Counted from the stretch's first letter, positions 46,615 through 56,173 are shown. The stretch: 64,000 nucleotides of DNA from Rhodobacterales bacterium HKCCE2091 (GCA_015689685.1 WVSL01000017.1:1-64000), one strand, 5' to 3'. Notes: generated by a model from the letters alone, not told the origin. Translations and numbers: made by a program.

Positions 46615-47300
46615 TCAGATCTCGATCTCCGCCACGTAGCGCGCCACCCGGTCGGCCAGCCGGTCCCGCATCACCGGCGCCGCCGCGGCGAAGACGGGTC
46701 CGTTCACCGACAGCCCGGTCTCGAAATGGCTCAGGTCCGCCTCGGCGGAAGCGAAGCGGAAGAACAGCACCTGCGTCTGCGATTGCCGCGCATCAAGGTC
46801 GAAGGCCACGATCCGGATCGTCGGCGCGGACCCGCCCCGGACATGGGCGACCTGGAACTGGTTCGCCCGCGCGCGGCGGGACGTACGGGCAAAAAGGGTC
46901 ATCCACGGGCGGTCGGCGTCCATCTCCTGCAACCCTTGCAGGACCTGGACCACCAGCGGCGCGACCCCGGCGACGGGGACCAGCGCGGCGGTGACGACCG
47001 GAAGGATGGCGCGGTGGACGCTTCCGGCGCTGCCCTTGAAGGCCCGCGTGGTGGCCGAGCGGTCCTCCACCGTCCAGCCGATCCGGCCGAGGACGTCGGT
47101 GTAGGCCGCGTACCACTCCGCCGATCCGGCGTCCGGCTTCGCCTCGATCCGCCTGTCCGCGGCCTGCTGCGCGAAGAGAAACGCGTTCGCCACATGCTCC
47201 CGCGTCTCCGCGGGGACATCCGCGGCGAAGGACGCGATCTGCGAGCCGACGCGACCGACCGGACGAACCCGATCGCGTCGCCGTCGATGGTCTCGGTCAT
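46615..47300 (-). CDS. Unknown protein next to the lipase-subtilisin gene; apparent 1-base frameshift near its start
   Basis: I do not recognise this protein. The intact frame 46615-47193 gives 192 residues from a GTG. The frame is open upstream of that GTG and encodes protein-like sequence (SQIASFAADVPAETREHVA). A second start at 47300, after GGGGGGACGGGA, encodes MTETIDGDAIGFVRSVAS. The two join perfectly if one base (a G) is missing at about 47245-47247, giving 228 residues. The central part (AILPVVTAALVPVAGVAPLV) is hydrophobic enough for one membrane segment; the rest is soluble, with no catalytic motif. It lies 31 bases after the fusion gene on the same strand, so it is probably its functional partner. 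Confidence 0.6.
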
Positions 47301-47331
47301 TCCCGTCCCCCCTTCTCTCTCTCTCTCCCGT

Positions 47332-50130
47332 TCAGGTCATCTCGTCGAAGAAGGCCGCGGCATCGAGCACGCCGCTGCCGAAGCCCGGGTTGTGAACGTG
47401 GGAGAAGTTCTGCGTCGTCAGGCGCAGCTTCTGCTGGATCTGGACCGCGTTAACCTGCCGCTGTCCGGTCTTCTCGCGGGCGGAGAAGACCAGCGCGCAG
47501 GCGCCCGTGACATGGGGCGCGGCCATGCTGGTCCCGGTCAGCGCGACCTTCGCGTCCCGGCCGCCGTTGGCGAGCGCCGCGTGGATATCGACGCCGGGGG
47601 CGCAGATCTCGGGCTTGGGCCTGCCGTCGCGGGTCAGGCCGAGCGACGAGGCCGAGTCGAGCCGCATCGGGAAGGCGGAGTTGCAGGCCCCGACCGTGAC
47701 CACCGACCGCGCGGTGCCCGGGATCGACAGGGTCAACGCGTCGTCCGGCGCCTCGAAGGTCACGGCGCGGTCGCGCACGCGCTCGGCCCAGACATGGACG
47801 GCGGCGGTGGCGCTGACCACCTGCCGCGCGACCATCTCCAGGCTCCAGCGCCCGGCGGGGATGCGCCCGCCCGGTTGCCGCTCGACCGTGATCGAGAGCC
47901 GGTTGTGCCCGTTGTCGCTGTGTCCTTCCGACAGCGACAGGCGGCAGGCATAGTGCGGGCCGTCGAACCGCCCCCCGGTCGCGTCGAAGCTGACCGGCCC
48001 GATCCGGTCGCCGACCGGGGTGACGAGCGTGAACTCGACGTCGTCGCCGGGCTCGAACCAGGCTTCGAGGTAGTCGAGCGGGCGGCCATCGACGGGCGTC
48101 TGCCACGCGATCTCGACGAAGGCGCCGAGCGCCACCTGCTGCGAGGCGTGGCCGGCGTGACCGCGTTCGTTCCCCGCGGACTTGACGATCACCAGCCCCG
48201 GGTCGCGGCCGTTGCCCGTCACCCCGTCGAAGGCGGCCTCCAGCGTGGTCTGCCCGTCATGGGCGCCCGCGTTCATGCCGAGACTGACGTTGATCGCCAT
48301 CGGCCGCGCGCCGGTCAGCACCCTGGTCTTGCCGCGCGCGACCTTGCGCAGGAAATCCAGCGCGTCGACGTGGCTGGCGGAGTAGCCGATGCTGTGCGGC
48401 GCGCCGGGATCGTCGGGGTCGCGCGTCGTGTGGGCCGAGACGACCACGATCCCCGCCTCCGGCGCCATCCCGTCGCAGAGATCGGCGAAGGCACGGCCTG
48501 CGGCGATGCTCGCGACGTGGGTGCCGTGGCCGTCGAACTCGTCCCTCAGCCCGCGCGGCGGCGGCGTTCCGTCCCGGTCGAAGGCCTTGCGGATCCGGGC
48601 GATGTCCTGCGCGAGGTAGAGCGTGCCGTAGTCCTGCGAGAAGTGATCGGGGTCGACCTCGTGCGGGGAAAGGCCGCTTTCGTCCCACTGGATCCAGACC
48701 GCCTGCACCCGCGACCGCCCGTCCGCGTCGTCGAAGGCGCGGTGCAGGATGTCGATGCCGGTGTCGATCACGCCGACGAGCGCGGCGCTGCCCCGTTCTG
48801 GCAGGTCGGGCCGGGCGTGGACCTCGCCGCCGCGCACATGGGGGATGGAGGCTGTCAGTTCCGGTATCCCGGCCTCGCGGCTCGGCTCGATGGCCAGCGC
48901 CGCGCGGTCCCGCGACAACGCCTGGACGCCCGCGGACGTGGCCAGGACCGAGGCGATGCCGCCGACGAGCGACCGGACCCGCACGCCATCAGGCGGCGTC
49001 CAGTGCGCCGGGTCGTCAAGGCGGACGAGGAAGGCCCCGCCGGCGGGCAACTCCGCGCCCATGCTTTCAGGACGGGGGCCGGCACCTTCCACACCGCCGA
49101 AATCCGGCCGCCCCGGCACGTCCGGGGCCTCGGCCGCGGCGCGGGCGAAGTCGCCCTCGCGACGCGCGAGGAAGGTTTCGTGCAAGCCCTCGAACGAGAT
49201 CTCGGAGGCCGCGCGCACGTTGACCTCGGCGAGGTAGTTGTCGATCCGGTGGTCGCTGACGCCGGGCACCAGCCCCTCCACGCTCGCGTCCAGCATCGCC
49301 CCCGGCGGCACGCCGAGCGTTTCCGTACCGGGCACGCCCGGCGGCGGCGCAGTCGCGATCTCGGCCTCGATCGCGTCGATGGTCATCTGGAGTTCCACGA
49401 ACTCGGCGGCGGAAAGCTCCTCGTCCCCCGACCCTTCGTCCAGCGGGCCGGGAATCGCCTCGACCCCGCCCGGGCCCGGCCCGACCATCTCGGCGGTGCC
49501 GCCGGCGAAATGGATGCGGTGGCCGGTATGGGCGTAGCCGGGCGGAACGCGGGTCACGATGTCGTCGCGGTTAACGAAGCGGCGGTAGCTCGCGCCGAAG
49601 CGGTCGGCCATGCGCTGCGCGGGCTTCCGGCCAAGGAGCCGGGGCTGGCCGAAGGTCATCACCCCGGCGATGTCGCGGTCGGCATGGGTCAGCGCGCCGA
49701 TCACCGCCAGCGCGCCGCCGAGACTGTGGCCGGTGAACCAGAGCGCGCGGGGACCGGCCCGGCCGACCGCCGCGGCAACGAGGTCGGCGACCTCGTCGTA
49801 GGCATCGAGGAACCCGCGATGCAGCGCGCCTCCGAGCTCGGGCTTGAACCGCGGCGCGACCTGGAGGTTGCCGAGCCAGTCGGCGACGCTGTTGGTGCCG
49901 GCGAAGGCGACCGCGACCATGTGATCGCCCTCGACCACCACCCCCTGGGAGTCGCGGATGCTGAACGCCTGCGCGCGCAGGCCCCAATCCTCGCGCACCA
50001 GCCGTTCGGCGGCGGGCGGCGGCAGGTAGGACACCTTGCAGGCCGACACCAGGGCCAGGGCGGAGCGCCAGGTGAAGCCGGGGCCGGGGTCTGCCAGCCA
50101 GGGTTCGCGGAACAGGAAACGGTTGGCCAT
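47332..50130 (-). CDS. Lipase class 3 - subtilisin-like (S8) protease fusion protein
   Basis: This 932-residue protein joins two hydrolases. The N-terminal lipase-3 domain (about 25-300) has the nucleophile Ser136 in TGHSLGGALA, the acid Asp190 in VNRDDIVTRVPP and a histidine at His294 in VSDHRIDNYL. The C-terminal S8 peptidase (about 445-930) has Asp456 in GVIDTGID, His535 in DGHGTHVAS, oxyanion Asn654 in SAGNE and Ser868 in GTSMAAPH. Both triads are complete. A proline/glycine-rich linker with PPPGVPG joins them. There is no signal peptide and no propeptide of secreted subtilisins. No such pair is known to me as a named family. It starts at MANRFLFREP (ATG 50130) and is followed by the frameshifted companion gene. 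Possible roles are a contact-dependent effector, a defence factor or an intracellular housekeeping hydrolase. Confidence 0.85.
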   Translation of the reverse strand: MANRFLFREPWLADPGPGFTWRSALALVSACKVSYLPPPAAERLVREDWGLRAQAFSIRDSQGVVVEGDHMVAVAFAGTNSVADWLGNLQVAPRFKPELGGALHRGFLDAYDEVADLVAAAVGRAGPRALWFTGHSLGGALAVIGALTHADRDIAGVMTFGQPRLLGRKPAQRMADRFGASYRRFVNRDDIVTRVPPGYAHTGHRIHFAGGTAEMVGPGPGGVEAIPGPLDEGSGDEELSAAEFVELQMTIDAIEAEIATAPPPGVPGTETLGVPPGAMLDASVEGLVPGVSDHRIDNYLAEVNVRAASEISFEGLHETFLARREGDFARAAAEAPDVPGRPDFGGVEGAGPRPESMGAELPAGGAFLVRLDDPAHWTPPDGVRVRSLVGGIASVLATSAGVQALSRDRAALAIEPSREAGIPELTASIPHVRGGEVHARPDLPERGSAALVGVIDTGIDILHRAFDDADGRSRVQAVWIQWDESGLSPHEVDPDHFSQDYGTLYLAQDIARIRKAFDRDGTPPPRGLRDEFDGHGTHVASIAAGRAFADLCDGMAPEAGIVVVSAHTTRDPDDPGAPHSIGYSASHVDALDFLRKVARGKTRVLTGARPMAINVSLGMNAGAHDGQTTLEAAFDGVTGNGRDPGLVIVKSAGNERGHAGHASQQVALGAFVEIAWQTPVDGRPLDYLEAWFEPGDDVEFTLVTPVGDRIGPVSFDATGGRFDGPHYACRLSLSEGHSDNGHNRLSITVERQPGGRIPAGRWSLEMVARQVVSATAAVHVWAERVRDRAVTFEAPDDALTLSIPGTARSVVTVGACNSAFPMRLDSASSLGLTRDGRPKPEICAPGVDIHAALANGGRDAKVALTGTSMAAPHVTGACALVFSAREKTGQRQVNAVQIQQKLRLTTQNFSHVHNPGFGSGVLDAAAFFDEMT

Positions 50131-50288
50131 CGTGACTGGCTCTCCTCGTCAATGCACGGCGCGGACAATCCGCGCGGTCTGAAATCGGGGCCGGTGCGGG
50201 ACCGGCGGGTACTGAAAATGCGTCCGGGGCGGCCGGGACCGACCCGCCGCCATCCTACCCCATCGGGGCGAAATTCGAAACGACTACC

Positions 50289-51248
50289 TCAGGCGTCGTC
50301 GAGCGGGAAGAAACAGGCCGCCGCGTGCCCCCCCGCCGGTTCCAGCTTCGGCACCTCGGCGCGGCAGCGGTCCTGCGCCCTCGGGCACCGCGCGGCGAAG
50401 GCGCAGCCGGGCGGCGGGTTCAGCGGATCTGGCAATTCGGTCTCGCGTCCCTCGGGCGCGGTCAGCGGCCGGCCCACCACCGGCGCGCTTTCCGCGAGCA
50501 GCCGGGTGTAGGGGTGACGCGGCGCGCGGAACACGTCCTCCGCCCGCCCAAGCTCCACCACCGACCCGAAATAGAGGACCACGATCCGGTCCGACACCGC
50601 CTCCACCACGGCGAGGTCGTGGGAGATGAAGAGGTAGGTCAGCCCGAGCTTCGCCTTCAGGTCCGCGAGCAGGTTCAGCACCTGCGCCTGCACCGACACG
50701 TCGAGCGCCGAGACGGGTTCGTCGAGGATCAGGATGCGCGCCTCGGCCGCGAGCGCGCGGGCAATGCCGATCCGCTGCGCCTGCCCGCCGGAGAATTCGT
50801 GCGGGTAGCGGTCGAGGAATTCCTCGCGCAAGGACACGGTGGCGAAGACCTCGCTGATCCGCTTCGCCCGCTCCGCGGCCCCCATCCCGTGCAGGCGCTT
50901 CAGCGGCACCTCCATGATCTGCCGAATGGTCTTGCGCGGGTTGAGCGAGGAAATCGGGTCCTGGAACACGTACTGGATGCGCTTGCCGAAGACCGCCGGA
51001 TCGGCGGTGTCGAGCGCCGCGCCGTCGATCTCGATCGTGCCGGTCGAGGGTTCCAGCAGCCCCACCAGCATCCGCGCCAGCGTGGACTTGCCGCAGCCGG
51101 ATTCCCCCACGATGCCAAGTGTTTCGCCCTGCTCCACCACGAGGTCGACGGGATGGACGGCGCGCACGCCGGGGCGCGGCTTGCCGAACAGCGCGCGGGG
51201 CAGCGTGAAGGTCTTCGACAGGTCCGTCAGGCGCAGGGCGGCGGTCAT
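50289..51248 (-). CDS. dppF: Dipeptide/oligopeptide ABC transporter ATP-binding protein
   Basis: The 319-residue product is a DppF/OppF-type ATPase. It has Walker A GIVGESGCGKST, signature FSGGQAQRIGIARAL, Walker B LILDEPVSALDVS, and the C-terminal oligopeptide-binding extension with cysteines CAFAARCPRAQDRC, typical of this group. It overlaps the upstream permease-ATPase gene by four bases (ATGA). It is the last gene of the dpp unit; the 158-base gap to the lipase-protease gene shows no clear terminator. Confidence 0.94.
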   Translation of the reverse strand: MTAALRLTDLSKTFTLPRALFGKPRPGVRAVHPVDLVVEQGETLGIVGESGCGKSTLARMLVGLLEPSTGTIEIDGAALDTADPAVFGKRIQYVFQDPISSLNPRKTIRQIMEVPLKRLHGMGAAERAKRISEVFATVSLREEFLDRYPHEFSGGQAQRIGIARALAAEARILILDEPVSALDVSVQAQVLNLLADLKAKLGLTYLFISHDLAVVEAVSDRIVVLYFGSVVELGRAEDVFRAPRHPYTRLLAESAPVVGRPLTAPEGRETELPDPLNPPPGCAFAARCPRAQDRCRAEVPKLEPAGGHAAACFFPLDDA

Positions 51249-53452
51249 TCGGCGGCCTCCTTCATGTTGACGGGGAACAGGCAGCGGACGGCGCGGGTGC
51301 CGTTGCCTTCGAGCGGGATGTCGCCCTGCCGGCACGACGCATGGACCCGGTCGCAGCGGTCGGCGAAGGCGCAGCCGTCGGGCAGCTTGTCCACCACGGG
51401 TGGCAGGCCGGGGATGGCTTCGAGCCGGCGCTTGCCTTCGCCCAGTTCCGGCACGCAGGCGATGAGGCGCGCGGTGTAGGGGTGCTGCGGCGCGTCGAGG
51501 ATGGCCTTGGTCGGCCCCTCCTCTACGATCCGGCCTGCATACATCACCGCGACCCGGTCGCAGAGCTGGCCGACGACGCCGAAATCGTGGGTGATGAAGA
51601 TGATGGCGAGCCCGCGTTCCCGCCGCAGGTCGTTCAACAGCGACAGGATCTGCGCCTGCACGGTCACGTCGAGCGCGGTGGTCGGCTCGTCCGCGATGAT
51701 CACTTCGGGATCGTTCGCCAGCGCCATCGCGATCCCGACCCGCTGGCGCATTCCGCCGGACATCTCGTGCGGATAGGTGTCGACGCGGGACTTCGCGTTC
51801 GGGATGCGGACGGCTTCCAGGAGTTCGATGGCCTTCTTGCGGCCTTCGGCCCGGCCGATGGAACGGTGCGAGGAAATCGCCTCGATCAACTGGTCGCCGA
51901 CCTTGTAGAGCGGATGCAGCGTCGCGAGCGGGTCCTGGAAGATGTAGGCGACGGATTTCCCGCGCATGGAGCGGAGTTTCTCGTAGGGCGCACCGACCAG
52001 ATCCTCGCCCGAGAACCGAACCGAGCCGCCGGTGATGACACCGGGCGGCGAGGCGACGAGGCCCATGACGCTGAGCGCCGTTACAGACTTGCCGGAGCCG
52101 CTTTCGCCAATGATGCCAAGGCATTCGCCCGGCTTGACGGACAGGTCCACGCCGCCCACGGCACGGTAGACGCGGTCCTTGACGTGGAACTGGGTCTCGA
52201 GGCCCGACATGGTCAGGATGCCGTCGTTATGGGCCGGGACGGGGGCACGGTCGCGGGCGACGAGCGTTGCAGGCAGCGGGCGGTTCAGCGCGCCGGATTT
52301 GAGCCGCGGATCGAGCGCGTCGCGGACGCCGTCGCCGAGGAGGTTGATCGCCATCACGATGATCAGGATCATCACCCCCGGCACGATGGAGGTGTGCGGG
52401 TTGGTGATGAGCGCCGACCGCGCCTCGCCGAGCATGGAACCGAGATCGGCCTGCGGCGGCTGCGAGCCGAGGCCGAGGAAACTGAGGCCCGCGGTTTCGA
52501 GGATCATCCAGCCGATGGTCGTGGACATGGCGATGACGATGACCGGGATCACGTTCGGCAGGATCTCGGTCAGGATGATACGGACGTCCGACATGCCGGC
52601 GAGCCGTGCCGCGTCGACGAATTCCCGGTTCGCGATGCCCACGGTGATGCCGCGGATGTTGCGCGCGAAGAACGGGATGTTCACGGCGGCGACCGCGATC
52701 AGCGCGTTCAGGAGACCGGGGCCGAGCGCCGCGACGATGGCAAGCGCCAGCAGGATGTAGGGAAACGCCATCAGCATGTCGACGAGCCGCATGAGCCCGT
52801 TGTCGACGTCCATCCTCGCGTAGAACAGCAGAAGGAGAAGCGTCCCCACGGCGGCGATGGCGAGCGGCGTGATGATCGGCCCCGCACCGAGCGCGGCGGC
52901 GATCAGCGCGCCGAAGAGTGCGGCGCAGACGGCGAGCGGCACGCGAGCGCCGCCGAGGACCGGGATCGCAGTGCGGGCGAGCGCCCAAGCCGCGATGCCG
53001 GTCGCGGCGGCCACGAGAACGAAGGTGAGCAGGCCAGGCAGCGCACCAAGGACCAGCAGCAGGACGGTGCCAAGCCCGTAGCCGACGGCGAAATGGGCAA
53101 GCGCCGCAAGGGGTTCGCCCCGTCGCAGGATGCGGGTGCCGACGAGGTAGCCCGCGGTGATCCCGATGGCCGAGCCGATGGTCGCGGCCACGAGCGCCGC
53201 GGCGAAACCGACGGCGAGCGACAGGAGCGTCCCCCACATCAGCCGCGACAGGAGATCCCGGCCGAGATGGTCGGTGCCAAGCAGCGCGCCTTCGGAAAAC
53301 GGCAGCGCGAAGCGGTTGCCGGTGTTGGTCGCGTAGGGATCGGCCAGCGGCAGGACCGGGATCAGCAGCGCGAGCACGACCACCACGGTCATCACGATCA
53401 GCCCGCCGAGCGCGAGGCGGTTGCGGGCGAGGAGCTTGAAGAACGCGCTCAT
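51245..53452 (-). CDS. dppCD: Fused dipeptide ABC transporter permease (DppC) and ATPase (DppD)
   Basis: The 735-residue frame is unbroken through a DppC-type permease (about residues 1-385) and a DppD-type ATPase (about 410-735). The permease starts [20 protein letters not shown] and has the coupling helix [16 protein letters not shown]. Between its second helix (GYLVGTR) and [16 protein letters not shown] lie about 110 extra residues with three or four hydrophobic segments. The ATPase has Walker A GESGSGKS at about 449, signature [14 protein letters not shown] and [11 protein letters not shown] separate start at MSGLETQ has no ribosome site and would clip the first beta strand, so a true fusion is favoured. 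It overlaps dppB and dppF by four bases each. Confidence 0.88.
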   Translation of the reverse strand: MSAFFKLLARNRLALGGLIVMTVVVVLALLIPVLPLADPYATNTGNRFALPFSEGALLGTDHLGRDLLSRLMWGTLLSLAVGFAAALVAATIGSAIGITAGYLVGTRILRRGEPLAALAHFAVGYGLGTVLLLVLGALPGLLTFVLVAAATGIAAWALARTAIPVLGGARVPLAVCAALFGALIAAALGAGPIITPLAIAAVGTLLLLLFYARMDVDNGLMRLVDMLMAFPYILLALAIVAALGPGLLNALIAVAAVNIPFFARNIRGITVGIANREFVDAARLAGMSDVRIILTEILPNVIPVIVIAMSTTIGWMILETAGLSFLGLGSQPPQADLGSMLGEARSALITNPHTSIVPGVMILIIVMAINLLGDGVRDALDPRLKSGALNRPLPATLVARDRAPVPAHNDGILTMSGLETQFHVKDRVYRAVGGVDLSVKPGECLGIIGESGSGKSVTALSVMGLVASPPGVITGGSVRFSGEDLVGAPYEKLRSMRGKSVAYIFQDPLATLHPLYKVGDQLIEAISSHRSIGRAEGRKKAIELLEAVRIPNAKSRVDTYPHEMSGGMRQRVGIAMALANDPEVIIADEPTTALDVTVQAQILSLLNDLRRERGLAIIFITHDFGVVGQLCDRVAVMYAGRIVEEGPTKAILDAPQHPYTARLIACVPELGEGKRRLEAIPGLPPVVDKLPDGCAFADRCDRVHASCRQGDIPLEGNGTRAVRCLFPVNMKEAAE

Positions 53453-54396
53453 GTCTTGATCCTCGGGTCGAGAAGCGACTGCGCCACGTCCACGACGATG
53501 TTGAACAGCACGTAGCAGGCGGCGACGATCACGACCCCGCCCTGCACCAGCAGGATGTCGCGGCGGAGGATGGCGTCGACGAGCATGCGGCCGATGCCGG
53601 GCCACTGGAACACGACCTCGATGTAGACCGCGCCCGAGAGGACGAAGCCGGCCTGGATGCCGAGGACGGGGATGATCGACACCATCGCGGCGCGGAGCGC
53701 GTGGCGCCAGATAACGCCGCGTTCATGGACCCCCTTGGCGCGCGCGGTGCGGATGAAATCCTGCCTGAGCACCTCAAGCATCGCCGACCGCGACAGGCGC
53801 GCGATGACGCCGGTGGCGACCACCGAGAGCGCGAAGGCGGGCATGGCGAGGTGGCGCAGGAGCGCCCAGAGATCGCGGTCGCCGTAGATCGGCCACATGC
53901 CGGAGGCGGGCAGCCAGCGGAGGTTCACGGCGAACACGAGGATCATCATCATGCCGAGGAAAAACGACGGGATCGAGATGCCCAGAAGCACGACGAAGGT
54001 GATGCCCTTGTCTGCCCAACCGTATTGATTTGCCGCGGAAATCACGCCCGCGACGATGCCGAGGACCGAACACAGGACGAAGCTGGTTCCGGCCAGCACG
54101 AGGGTCGCGTTGAAGCGTTCCAGCACCTCGTCGAGCACCGGGCGGTTGAGCTGGAAGCTGCGCCCGAAATCGCCCTGGAGCATGTTGCCGAGCCAGATGA
54201 AGAACTGCTGCCATTCGGGCTTGTCGAGGCCGAGATCGGCGTTCAGGCGGGCCACGTTTTCCGGTGTCGCGTAGCTGCCGAGGATGGCGGTCGCGGGGTC
54301 GCCGGGGATCAGGGCCATGATCAGGAACACGATCACCGAGATGCCGAAGAGCACCGGGATCGCCGTGATCAGACGCTTGAGGATGTAGCCTGCCAT
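53449..54396 (-). CDS. dppB: Dipeptide/oligopeptide ABC transporter permease
   Basis: The 315-residue product has six membrane segments and the DppB/OppB landmarks YILKRLITAIPVLFGISVIV, MALIPGDPA and LRQDFIRTARAKGVHERGVI (the coupling helix). It starts MAGYILKRL and ends as ATGA into the fused permease-ATPase. Between dppA and this start lie a hairpin and an 11-bp repeat array. Confidence 0.96.
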   Translation of the reverse strand: MAGYILKRLITAIPVLFGISVIVFLIMALIPGDPATAILGSYATPENVARLNADLGLDKPEWQQFFIWLGNMLQGDFGRSFQLNRPVLDEVLERFNATLVLAGTSFVLCSVLGIVAGVISAANQYGWADKGITFVVLLGISIPSFFLGMMMILVFAVNLRWLPASGMWPIYGDRDLWALLRHLAMPAFALSVVATGVIARLSRSAMLEVLRQDFIRTARAKGVHERGVIWRHALRAAMVSIIPVLGIQAGFVLSGAVYIEVVFQWPGIGRMLVDAILRRDILLVQGGVVIVAACYVLFNIVVDVAQSLLDPRIKT

Positions 54397-54422
54397 TGTC
54401 GTCTCCTTCGTCCTGAAGGGCC

Positions 54423-54482
54423 GAATCCGGGTAGGTAGAATCCGGGTAGAACAGGGGTAGAAAGCGGGTAGAAACCGGGTAG
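54423..54482. repeat. Phased 11-bp tandem repeats upstream of dppB
   Basis: Five units ending in GGGTAG occur at 54434, 54449, 54460, 54471 and 54482; the last four are spaced exactly 11 bases apart. The unit reads roughly AAACCGGGTAG. Eleven is one turn of RNA or near one of DNA and is not a multiple of three, so the array is not coding. It sits between the dppA hairpin and dppB. Confidence 0.75.
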
Positions 54483-54497
54483 ATCGTTTCGCCGGTC

Positions 54498-54529
54498 GCG
54501 CCGCGGCGGGATCTGCCCCGCCGCGGCGC
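54498..54529 (-). promoter_or_regulatory. GC hairpin just after dppA, before dppB
   Basis: A 13-bp perfect stem (arms 54498-54510 and 54517-54529, loop of 6) starts 12 bases after the dppA stop. There is no T-tract. It parallels the hairpins after rhaS and tctC, and would favour receptor expression over the membrane components. Confidence 0.68.
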
Positions 54530-54541
54530 CGGTCGTCCGGG

Positions 54542-56107
54542 TCAGTTCTTCACGACATCGCCGAGCAGGAGGAAGAACGACGGTTCGAGCTGGAAGTTCT
54601 CCACCCGGTTCGAGGTCACCGCGTTCTGGACCCAGTTCGCGACGAAGACCCAGGGCGCGTCGTCATGCACGATCTGCTGCATCTCGCGATAAAGCTCCGC
54701 GCGGCGGTCCTGGTCGGTGGCGGTGCGGGCCTCCTCGAGAAGCGCGTCGACCTCGGGGTTGGAGTAGTAGCCCGAGTTGAAGCCGCCGGCATCGGGGAAC
54801 GCCTCGGTCCGGAGCGCGAGGTAGGGCAGCGTGTCCGGGTCGTTGGTCATCCACGCCATCTCGGCCATGTCGGCCTCGCCTTCCAGGCCCGGGTTCACCC
54901 GGCCGAGGAAGGTGTTCCACTCGTAGGTCTCGATCGCGACGTCGAAACCGACAGCTTCGAGATCGGCCTGGATCGCGGTGCCCATCGCGACGGGATCGAG
55001 CATCCCCGATCCGCCCTCGGTGACGTAGAAGGTCACCGAGGGGCTCTCCACCCCGGCCTCGGCCAGGAGTTCGCGGGCGCGGTCGGGGTCGTAGGGATAG
55101 GGCTCCAGCGCCTCGTTGTAGGCCCAGGCGAAGGCGGGGGGCGTCGGGCCGGCGGCGACCTCGGCGGTGCCTTCGAGCACGTCGTTGACCAGCGCCTCCT
55201 TGTTGATGGCGTAGTTCGCGGCCTGGCGGACGAGCGGGTTGGTGAACGGGCCTTCGCGCAGGTTCAGGATCAGGAACCAGACATGCGGGCCGGCCTGTTC
55301 GACGATGGTGAAGTCGTCACCCTGGAATTCCGACAGCGCCACCGGCGGCACCTCGACCATCAGGTCGATCCCGCCGGACAGCATTTCCGCGACGCGGGTA
55401 TTGGCGTCGGTGATCGGGCGGAACACCACGGCCTGGAGTGACGGCGCGCCGTCCCAGTAGTCGGGGTTGCCTTCGACCACCACGGCCTCGTTCGAGCGCC
55501 ACTCGGCGAAGGTGAAGGGTCCGGTGCCCGACGGGTTGCGGCCGAATTCGCTGCCATGTTGCTCGACCGCGGCGGGCGAGACGATCAGGCCCGTGGGATA
55601 GGCGAGGTTCGACAGGAACGGCGCGTAGGGTTCGGACAGGGTGAACTGCACGGTCAGGTCGTCCAGCGCCTCGACCGAGGCGACCGACGAGAAGAAGAAC
55701 GACAGCGGGAACGGGCCGGTGTCGTAGTAGGGGTGATCCTCGTTCAGCATCCGTTCGAAGTTGAACACCACCGCCTCTGCGTTGAACGGGCTGCCGTCAT
55801 GGAAGCTGACGCCCTCGCGGAGCTGGAAGGTGTAGACCGTCCCGTCCTCTGAGATGTCCCAGCTTTCGGCCAGCGCCGGTTCGACATCGAGCGTGCCGGG
55901 GGCGTAGCGCACCAGCCCGTCGTAGATGTTCATCAGGATGCGGAAGTCGTTCACCGCGGTCACGGCATGGGGGTCGAGCGCCTGCGGTTCGGCCACCTGC
56001 CCGACCACGAGCACGCCCGGCGGCGTCTGCGCGACGGCGGGCGCGGCAAATGCGAGGGCCGCGGCCCCGGCCAGGACCGCCCGGCGGGTCCAGTTGGGAA
56101 GTCTCAT
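54542..56107 (-). CDS. dppA: Dipeptide/oligopeptide ABC transporter substrate-binding protein
   Basis: The 521-residue product is a family-5 extracellular binding protein. The N-terminus MRLPNWTRRAVLAGAAALAF with ARRLA-type twin arginine and a cleavage site at AVAQ suggests Tat or Sec export. Family blocks include ALDPHAVTAVNDFRILMNIYD near residue 45 and ALAESWDISEDGTVYTFQLR. I prefer the ATG at 56107, which has CAGGAGAGA upstream; a start 16 codons earlier lacks a signal-peptide shape. It heads the dpp unit (dppA-dppB-dppCD-dppF), facing a DUF1028 gene. Confidence 0.94.
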   Translation of the reverse strand: MRLPNWTRRAVLAGAAALAFAAPAVAQTPPGVLVVGQVAEPQALDPHAVTAVNDFRILMNIYDGLVRYAPGTLDVEPALAESWDISEDGTVYTFQLREGVSFHDGSPFNAEAVVFNFERMLNEDHPYYDTGPFPLSFFFSSVASVEALDDLTVQFTLSEPYAPFLSNLAYPTGLIVSPAAVEQHGSEFGRNPSGTGPFTFAEWRSNEAVVVEGNPDYWDGAPSLQAVVFRPITDANTRVAEMLSGGIDLMVEVPPVALSEFQGDDFTIVEQAGPHVWFLILNLREGPFTNPLVRQAANYAINKEALVNDVLEGTAEVAAGPTPPAFAWAYNEALEPYPYDPDRARELLAEAGVESPSVTFYVTEGGSGMLDPVAMGTAIQADLEAVGFDVAIETYEWNTFLGRVNPGLEGEADMAEMAWMTNDPDTLPYLALRTEAFPDAGGFNSGYYSNPEVDALLEEARTATDQDRRAELYREMQQIVHDDAPWVFVANWVQNAVTSNRVENFQLEPSFFLLLGDVVKN

Positions 56108-56138
56108 CTGGGTTCTCTCCTGTCGGGTGTAATTTTTC

Positions 56139-56173
56139 ACTATAAATTCGATCACGCCAAATTATCATGATAA
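56139..56173. promoter_or_regulatory. dppA promoter with 12-bp palindrome, candidate operator
   Basis: On the minus strand TATAGT (56139-56144) fits a -10 for dppA. The perfect palindrome TTATCATGATAA (56162-56173) lies where its -35 would be, so a bound repressor would block dppA. It also covers the most upstream ATG (56167) of the divergent gene, arguing against that start. The nearby GntR protein (56994) is a candidate binder. Confidence 0.45.

Noticed and set aside
46498-50511. A 1337-codon open frame opposite the lipase-subtilisin gene
   Set aside because: It has no recognisable domain and is arginine- and aspartate-rich; the two complete catalytic triads are on the minus strand.
51245-52210. 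A separate dppD gene starting at MSGLETQ
   Set aside because: No ribosome site precedes it, the frame is open from dppC, and that start would remove part of the first beta strand.
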